Below, piece after piece: positions 21,742 through 26,641 of a DNA stretch of 26,641 nt. Origin of the DNA: an uncultured Bacilli bacterium (GTDB lineage: Bacteria; Bacillota_I; Bacilli_A; RF39; UBA660); contig CAJUGF010000017.1 of NCBI GenBank assembly GCA_910585915.1, positions 1 through 26,641 of the forward strand, in the 5' to 3' direction. The notes under the pieces are model-generated. The model made no database searches. It worked only from the letters and a program-made list of their open reading frames with translations, and was not told the origin of the DNA. The position numbers and the translations under genes are program-made. The number at the start of each line of letters is the position of its first letter. The first letter of the stretch is position 1.

Positions 21742-23523
21742 ATGAATAATAAAGTTGAAGTAATAGCACCAACTTCTAAAACAATGTGCTTAAAGAAAAC
21801 TTTAGAAAAGAAACTAATCAAGGCTTGTGCTTATTGTCGTGTTAGTACAGATAACGAAGATCAGAAAACAAGTTATGATTCACAACGAATTCATTATAAA
21901 AATATGATAGAAGAAAATCCAGACTGGGAATTTGTAGGAATCTATGCTGATGAAGGTATAACTGGTACACAGACTAAAAAACGAGAACAATTTAATCATA
22001 TGATGAGTGATGCTTTAAATGGTAAGATTGATTTAATATTAGCTAAGTCTATATCAAGATTTGCTCGTAATACAGTTGATACTTTAAACTGTGTAAGGTT
22101 ACTTCGTGAACATAATGTAGATGTCTATTTTGAAAAGGAAAACATTCATACTCTAGGTTTATCGAATGAATTATTTTTAACATTGTATAGTGCCTTTGCT
22201 CAAGCTGAAAGTGAATCTATTTCAGAAAATGTCAAAGCTGGTGTAAGAATGAAAATGAAACGAGGAGAATTGGTAGGAAAATATGCTCCTTTTGGATATT
22301 TATATGATAAAGAAAAAGATATGATTTATCCAGATGAAAATAAGAAAGATATTGTTACCTATATTTTTGAAGAATATGCAAAAGGTGTAGGTTTTAGAAC
22401 AATAGCGCTTAATTTAAATTATTTAGGGATACCTAGTCCATCTAATCTAAAATGGTGTCATGCTTCTGTTAGAAGAATTATTATAAATGAAAAGTATGTA
22501 GGAGATTTAAAAACAGGAAAGTATTATACGAAAAATGTTTTAACTCATAAAAAGAAAGTAAATTATGGAGAGAAAGAACAATATTTTACAACTAACCATC
22601 ACGAACCGATTATCTCTCGTGAATTATGGGACAAATGTCAAGAAATACTAACTATCAGAAGTAAAATCATTAAACCAGACGGAAATAGAGATAAATTTAG
22701 TCGTAAGTATGCTTTTAGTAGTAAAATCTTTTGTGGTATATGTGGCGAGAGATTTATCAGACGTTCTTACAAAATTAGAAGTAATGGTAAAGAAGTTGCT
22801 TATTGGGTTTGTCGTAGCCATCGGAATAAAATTGAATGTTCTAATCTCATTCATTATAAACAAGAAGAATTAGAAGATATATTTGTAATTGCTTATAACA
22901 AACTATTTCAAGATAGTGAGAAATACATCAATTCATTTATGAAAAAAGTAAATGAAGTCATCAATGAAAAACAAGATAATCTTAATTATAAAGAAATAAA
23001 AGATGAAATATCAAAACTTGAAAACAAATTATCAAACTTAATCGATTTACAACTTGATGGCTCTATTTCAAAAGAGATACTAAATCAAAAAAATATTGAA
23101 ATTTCTAATAAAATTAAAGAGTATGAACAACAACTAAAAGATAACGAAAATATAGAGATAACTAGAAAACAAAAACTTGAACAAATTGATAAAATTTCTA
23201 ATACCTTAAAACAATACAAAGGTCTTACTAAATTTAATGAAGAAGTATTTAATAGTCTAGTAGATAAAATTATTATTGGTGAAAAGTTAGAAAATGGCGA
23301 AGAAGACTTTTACAAGATTAAATTTATTTTAAAAACTGGTGAACTAATAAATGAAAATCTACCTAATGGAAAATTGAATATTGGTATCAACTTTGGTAAA
23401 TATGGCTTCACAATAATCAAACAAGAACTTGAAGAAAAAGAAGACAATGTAACTGCCTATGTATTACAACGGCACACGAATATAGATTCCTGCTATTTTC
23501 TTTTCATCACTCATATTTTTTAA
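21742..23523 (+). CDS. Large serine recombinase (second element)
   Basis: 593 residues. 'KACAYCRVSTDNEDQKTSY' holds the catalytic serine (Ser35) in a complete beta strand, unlike the other recombinase. 'LILAKSISRFARNTVDTLN' is the conserved arginine helix, 'GKYAPFGYLYDKEKDMIYPD' begins the recombinase domain, a zinc ribbon is seen ('FCGICGERFIRR' ... 'YWVCRSH'), then a coiled coil ('YKEIKDEISKLENKLSNLID'). The C-terminus ends '...LQRHTNIDSCYFLFITHIF'. Shine-Dalgarno GGAAAGGAATA. It is preceded by a small charged protein. Both ends look intact, so this enzyme could be active. Only about 20-25% alike by eye to the first recombinase, so they belong to different elements. Confidence 0.92.
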   Translation: MNNKVEVIAPTSKTMCLKKTLEKKLIKACAYCRVSTDNEDQKTSYDSQRIHYKNMIEENPDWEFVGIYADEGITGTQTKKREQFNHMMSDALNGKIDLILAKSISRFARNTVDTLNCVRLLREHNVDVYFEKENIHTLGLSNELFLTLYSAFAQAESESISENVKAGVRMKMKRGELVGKYAPFGYLYDKEKDMIYPDENKKDIVTYIFEEYAKGVGFRTIALNLNYLGIPSPSNLKWCHASVRRIIINEKYVGDLKTGKYYTKNVLTHKKKVNYGEKEQYFTTNHHEPIISRELWDKCQEILTIRSKIIKPDGNRDKFSRKYAFSSKIFCGICGERFIRRSYKIRSNGKEVAYWVCRSHRNKIECSNLIHYKQEELEDIFVIAYNKLFQDSEKYINSFMKKVNEVINEKQDNLNYKEIKDEISKLENKLSNLIDLQLDGSISKEILNQKNIEISNKIKEYEQQLKDNENIEITRKQKLEQIDKISNTLKQYKGLTKFNEEVFNSLVDKIIIGEKLENGEEDFYKIKFILKTGELINENLPNGKLNIGINFGKYGFTIIKQELEEKEDNVTAYVLQRHTNIDSCYFLFITHIF

Positions 23524-23551
23524 TCCTCCTTTTTATCTTTGAAACCTAAAA

Positions 23552-23598
23552 AGAGGCGACAAAGACATATTAAATTTTTTTATGTCTTTGACACCTCT
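23552..23598 (-). terminator. Long hairpin terminator
   Basis: Two 17-base arms match at 15 positions (right arm ATGTCTTTGACACCTCT, 23582-23598) with a 13-base A/T loop. A T run follows on the minus strand only, so it best ends transcription from the minus-strand gene at 23779. It lies 30 bases after the recombinase stop codon and may also protect that mRNA's 3' end. Confidence 0.65.
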
Positions 23599-23778
23599 TA
23601 AAATCTAAATAAGTTGTATTAATATAATTTAAACTTCGTTTCATATTAACCCCCAAAAACATAAAACTTGTTTCTTGGTTACCTATTATAGATATTTAAA
23701 GTTTAAAGTCAAGACATAATTACCATTTTTTACCTATTTAAAAGGCATTTTAAGAGAAGTTGATGTATTTTAATACAT
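23599..23778. other. AT-rich gap, no gene
   Basis: About 180 bases between the long hairpin and the minus-strand gene. I see scattered TATAAT-like strings but no ribosome site, open frame or stable structure. Confidence 0.4.
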
Positions 23779-24054
23779 TTAATCTAATGATTTAATAAAA
23801 CTTTCTAAATCTTTTATTTCTAGGGAATTTGCTAGACTTCCAACATATATAGTTTTAGAATAATTAAAAACTAGAAAAGTAATACCTTTAATAATAACTC
23901 TATGTGGTTCTATATAATTCAAATTTGTATGTTCTATGTTTTTGATACTTCCATTAATGATGGTAGGTTTTGTATTACAAAAATCACATATAAATTCTAT
24001 TTTCTTTTTTAATTCTTCATCAAAATGTAATTCTTTTGTTTTTAATTTAATCAT
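23779..24054 (-). CDS. Unknown small protein with a CxxC motif
   Basis: 91 residues: charged helix 'ELHFDEELKKKIEFICDF', a CDFC pair near residues 29-32, then beta-strand-like segments ('YIEPHRVIIKGITFLVFNY'). No signal peptide or membrane helix. I do not recognise the family. Ribosome site AAAGGA before the ATG. No promoter lies between it and the tRNA-Leu terminator just upstream, so it may depend on read-through from the tRNA gene. It lies at the right edge of the accessory region. Confidence 0.65.
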   Translation of the reverse strand: MIKLKTKELHFDEELKKKIEFICDFCNTKPTIINGSIKNIEHTNLNYIEPHRVIIKGITFLVFNYSKTIYVGSLANSLEIKDLESFIKSLD

Positions 24055-24082
24055 CTAAATCTATTCCTTTCTTTCCTTAAAT

Positions 24083-24111
24083 GCAAAAAATCAACTTCTT
24101 TTGAAGTTGAT
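24083..24111 (-). terminator. tRNA-Leu terminator
   Basis: Minus strand ATCAACTTC / GAAGTTGAT, a perfect 9-base stem with a 4-base loop, followed by TTTTTT. About 45 bases after the tRNA 3' end. Confidence 0.85.
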
Positions 24112-24154
24112 ACTATATGTTTAAATCTAACAAAAGTTAGAATAGATTGCTCAA

Positions 24155-24241
24155 TGGTGCCTTTGGTCGGACTCGAACCGACACGATACAAGTATCATTG
24201 GATTTTGAGTCCAACGTGTCTACCAATTCCACCACAAAGGC
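24155..24241 (-). tRNA. tRNA-Leu (anticodon CAA)
   Basis: 87 bases including an encoded CCA. Acceptor GCCTTTG pairs with CAAAGGC; the anticodon stem TTGGA/TCCAA encloses CTCAAAA, giving anticodon CAA for UUG codons. A long variable arm (TGATAC/GTATCG) marks it as class II, and the T arm GTCGG-TTCGAGT-CCGAC is perfect. A minus-strand TATAAT at 24250-24255 means a very short leader. Confidence 0.97.
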
Positions 24242-24323
24242 ATGGTTTTATTATAACAAATAGTTTTTATAATTTCTAGTGAAATTTTATTTCTTTTTTC
24301 ATATAATAATAGAGAAAGCTGTT

Positions 24324-24352
24324 TTGACTTTTTATAGTATTCATGATAAACT
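24324..24352 (+). promoter_or_regulatory. Promoter of the HD-domain gene
   Basis: TTGACT (24324-24329), a 17-base spacer and TAAACT (24347-24352), 24 bases before the ATG. Confidence 0.6.
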
Positions 24353-24376
24353 TTAATAGTTCGAGGTGATCGTTAC

Positions 24377-24874
24377 ATGTCTTTATCTAAAAACCAAGAG
24401 TTTCAGGAGATAGTTAAAGATATTTTAGATAATCAGAAATTTCAGAAATTAGATTCTGAACTTCATCATGGAATTAGTCGTTATGGACATTCTCTTCGTG
24501 TTGCTAGAGTAACTTATAAATTATCAAAGAGGTTACGTTGGAATTATGTTAGTGTGACGCGTGCTGCTTTGTTGCATGATTTCTTTTTAGATGAGCAATT
24601 AGAAGGCTATAATAATGCACAGACGTGGTGTAAACATCCTGAGGTTGCACTTTCTAATGCAATTCAGTATTTTGAATTAACCGATAGACAACAAAATGCT
24701 ATTGTTTCCCATATGTTTCCATCTTGTAAGGTGATGCCAAAATATAAGGAAAGCTGGCTTATATCTTTAGTTGATAAAGGAGTATCGTTTTATGAGATGT
24801 ATCGATTTAAAGCTGGTTTGGTTTTAGGAATTTGGGCAATTTTTTTCTTTAATATGATTACTTTACAAAAGTAA
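24377..24874 (+). CDS. HD-domain phosphohydrolase-like protein
   Basis: 165 residues. 'HHGISRYGHSLRVARVTYKL' gives the first metal His (His38), 'TRAALLHDFFLDE' the HD pair (His67, Asp68), 'WCKHPEVALSNAI' a third His and 'WLISLVDKGVSFYEM' the distal Asp. This is the HD superfamily of metal-dependent phosphohydrolases, which act on nucleotides or cyclic dinucleotides; the substrate is not evident. The last 20 residues ('GLVLGIWAIFFFNMITLQK') are hydrophobic and could anchor it to the membrane. Ribosome site GAGGTGAT. A terminator follows its stop codon. It is back in core-like sequence (T-rich coding strand). Confidence 0.85.
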   Translation: MSLSKNQEFQEIVKDILDNQKFQKLDSELHHGISRYGHSLRVARVTYKLSKRLRWNYVSVTRAALLHDFFLDEQLEGYNNAQTWCKHPEVALSNAIQYFELTDRQQNAIVSHMFPSCKVMPKYKESWLISLVDKGVSFYEMYRFKAGLVLGIWAIFFFNMITLQK

Positions 24875-24897
24875 GAGTTTTATGGAACTCTTTTTTT
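24873..24897 (+). terminator. Terminator after the HD gene
   Basis: AAGAGTT (24873-24879) and AACTCTT (24886-24892) with a 6-base loop, followed by T. It lies inside the apparent 5' end of the next frame, which argues for that gene's later start. Confidence 0.8.
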
Positions 24898-24968
24898 CTT
24901 GGGTTTGGAAATTTTTATTAATTTTTGATATGATGGTAGTAGTTAATTTTTTTGTGGTGATGATTAGT

Positions 24969-26492
24969 ATGAATCGTAGGGAGTTAAAGCAAAAGGCAAA
25001 GAAAAATTTTAAACAAAATTATTGGAAATGTTTTTGGGTCTGTTTTATTGTGCTTTTGTTAACTGGTGGAACTCTTATAAATACTTATCGTGATGTTAAA
25101 GAGTTTGATTCTCATAGCATTCAAACTTTGAATTCTTTGGAAGGAAAATCAAATTCTGAAATTGTGAATGAATTTGTTCAAGGGGTTACACATGCTGAGG
25201 TTTCTATCTCTAACAATGATGGTGTGATTGGGAATGTGGTTGATAATGTTACTAAATCGGGTTCTTTTGTTTTTGGAATTTTGAATGCTTTGAATCAATT
25301 TTTATTTCAAGATCATATTTTTGCTGGTATTATTATTGTTATCGGAATTTTCCTTGGCGTATTTTATTGGATTTTTATTGCTAAAGTTGTAGAGGTTGGG
25401 AGATGCCGTTTCTTTTTAGAAAATCGACTTTATTCAAAGACAAAAATGGGCAGGATTATTCTTCCTTATCGTGTTTTTAAAAGCATTAATGTTTCTCTTG
25501 TAATGTTGCAAAAGAGTTTTTATCAGTTTTTATGGTGTTTGACAATAGTTGGTGGACCAATTCAATTTTATTCTTATCGGATGGTGCCTTATTTATTGGC
25601 TGAAGATCCTTCCTTAAAAGGTAAGGAAGCAATTCAGAAGTCAAAGCAAATGATGAGAGGGCATCGTTTTGAATTGTTTTTGTTGGATTGTAGTTTTTTA
25701 TTTCATATTATTTTAGGCATTTTAACTTTAAATCTATTTAATTTATTTTATACAAACTTGTATATGGAAGCCAGTTGTGCAGAATATTATATGTATTTGC
25801 GAAAATTATGGAAAGATAAGATTTCATTTCCTGATCAGTATTTAGAAAATAATTCTGAAGAGTTGATAGAGTATCCAGAGCAGTGTTATTTTTTGCCTCA
25901 TCATGAAAGTCGTAATATTTTAAAACGTCTTGATTATAATCAAAAGTATTCTATAAGTTCCTATCTCTTATTCTTTTTTGCTTTTTCTTTTTTGGGGTGG
26001 ATTTGGGAAGTTAGTTTGACTTTGTTTAGTGAAGGTGTTTTTGTTAATCGTGGTGTTTATTATGGTCCTTGGCTTCCCATTTATGGATCTGGAGGAGTCT
26101 TGATTTTGTTTTGCTTACAAAAATTTCGAGATCGTCCAGGTTTTACCTTTTTCTTAATTATGTTATTATGTGGTATTTTAGAGTATGGAACAGCATTTTA
26201 TTTAGAAACTTTTAAAGGAATGAAATGGTGGGATTACACTGGATATTTTTTGAATCTTCATGGAAGAATTTGCTTAGAAGGTTTATTGTTTTTTGGAATT
26301 GGAGGTCTTGCTTTTATTTATTTTTTAGCACCTTTTTTGAATCATTATTTTAAGAAGTGGACTTCAAAATTTTGTAATCTTCTTTGTTTAAGTTTACTAC
26401 TAATTTTCTTTTGTGATTTTGTGTATTGTAGTATTCATCCGAATCAGGGAGATGGCATTACTTCTTCAATTGTTTCTAGCGAAAATGGCTGA
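24969..26492 (+). CDS. DUF975 / PF06541 fused membrane protein
   Basis: 507 residues from the ATG at 24969. The frame extends upstream to 24882, but that part contains the HD-gene terminator and a promoter-like TTGGAA...TATGAT, while the shorter start gives the typical DUF975 beginning 'MNRRELKQKAKKNFKQNYW'. Residues about 1-280 are DUF975: several membrane helices, with 'YRMVPYLLAEDPSLKGKEAI' and 'SKQMMRGHRFELFLLD'. Residues about 325-495 match PF06541 (putative ABC-transporter type IV permease, CmpB-like): 'FLGWIWEVSLTLFSEGVFVN', 'GVYYGPWLPIYGSGGVLIL', 'CGILEYGTAFYLETFKGMK' and 'NLHGRICLEGLLFFGIGG'. These families are usually separate proteins; function is unknown for both. No ATPase gene is adjacent. 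Confidence 0.85.
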   Translation: MNRRELKQKAKKNFKQNYWKCFWVCFIVLLLTGGTLINTYRDVKEFDSHSIQTLNSLEGKSNSEIVNEFVQGVTHAEVSISNNDGVIGNVVDNVTKSGSFVFGILNALNQFLFQDHIFAGIIIVIGIFLGVFYWIFIAKVVEVGRCRFFLENRLYSKTKMGRIILPYRVFKSINVSLVMLQKSFYQFLWCLTIVGGPIQFYSYRMVPYLLAEDPSLKGKEAIQKSKQMMRGHRFELFLLDCSFLFHIILGILTLNLFNLFYTNLYMEASCAEYYMYLRKLWKDKISFPDQYLENNSEELIEYPEQCYFLPHHESRNILKRLDYNQKYSISSYLLFFFAFSFLGWIWEVSLTLFSEGVFVNRGVYYGPWLPIYGSGGVLILFCLQKFRDRPGFTFFLIMLLCGILEYGTAFYLETFKGMKWWDYTGYFLNLHGRICLEGLLFFGIGGLAFIYFLAPFLNHYFKKWTSKFCNLLCLSLLLIFFCDFVYCSIHPNQGDGITSSIVSSENG

Positions 26493-26514
26493 GTTGTGAT
26501 ATACTTTAGAGGAT

Positions 26515-26591
26515 GTTTCCGTAGCTCAGTAGGATAGAGCAATCGCCTCCTAAGCGATAGGTCGACAGTTCGATTCTGTCCGGGAACACCA
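26515..26591 (+). tRNA. tRNA-Arg (anticodon CCU)
   Basis: 77 bases with encoded CCA. Acceptor GTTTCCG pairs with CGGGAAC (one G-U), D arm GCTC/GAGC, anticodon stem ATCGC/GCGAT with loop CTCCTAA, giving anticodon CCU for AGG codons, and T arm GACAG-TTCGATT-CTGTC. A TATACT -10 box lies about 10 bases upstream. tRNA-Arg(CCU) genes are frequent integration sites, but the window ends 50 bases later and shows no integrase. Confidence 0.96.
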
Positions 26592-26641
26592 TTGGGAAAT
26601 CTGTTCGAACTATTCGAACTTTTAGATATAGAATCAATCAG

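Noticed and set aside
26625..26640. 15-base match GATATAGAATCAATC to about 1958-1973, possibly an att repeat.
   Set aside because: In DNA this AT-rich a 15-base match within 26 kb is expected by chance, and the flanks differ.
26515..26641. tRNA-Arg(CCU) as integration site of an element.
   Set aside because: Only 50 bases follow and no integrase or repeated tRNA end is visible in the window.
1..26641. CRISPR arrays, rRNA genes and known defence systems.
   Set aside because: No regularly spaced repeats, rRNA sequence, or Cas, restriction or abortive-infection proteins were seen.

Overview
The window comes from a very AT-rich, low-GC Bacillota-type bacterium. scpA and scpB lie in tandem, Shine-Dalgarno sites are purine-rich, TATAAT/TTGACA-like promoters are common, and TGA is used only as stop (genetic code 11). 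An Erysipelotrichia- or Mollicutes-related gut lineage is my inference, not something the sequence proves.

Layout. Positions 1-3070 look accessory: a VanZ-family membrane protein, a transglutaminase-like enzyme, a decayed stretch, and an XRE regulator with membrane helices followed by a 33-residue membrane peptide. The first 114 bases hold no gene I can name. Positions 3077-12797 look like core chromosome, all on the + strand: an RNB-domain protein without S1 domain, a CapA-family protein, a ferritin-like protein, an unknown helical protein, an overlapping FAD oxidoreductase / 2Fe-2S reductase pair, a membrane-anchored unknown, and the scpA-scpB-pentapeptide operon. Core chromosome returns at 24155-26641 with tRNA-Leu(CAA), an HD-domain protein, a DUF975/PF06541 membrane protein and tRNA-Arg(CCU).

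Between them, 12798-24060 is a composite of mobile elements. The first runs from about 12800 to 19297: an XRE fragment, a MobV-type oriT candidate, a probable new type I toxin-antitoxin locus (27-residue hydrophobic toxin, fold-back mRNA, convergent antisense RNA), a three-gene cargo operon (SDR, alpha/beta hydrolase, compact pyroglutamyl-peptidase-like protein), a MobV relaxase and a large serine recombinase. The recombinase gene runs into the element boundary and is fused to the remnant of another gene. Next come a nucleotidyltransferase gene with a frameshifted partner, then a second serine recombinase with a small upstream protein and a structured leader.

How the parts may work together: each recombinase would integrate or excise its element, the MobV relaxase would nick an oriT for transfer using a helper conjugation system, and the toxin-antitoxin locus beside the oriT would penalise loss of the element. 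A second, diverged oriT-like hairpin and a shared 29-base repeat near 756-894 show that the accessory DNA at the left edge holds a relic of the same element family.
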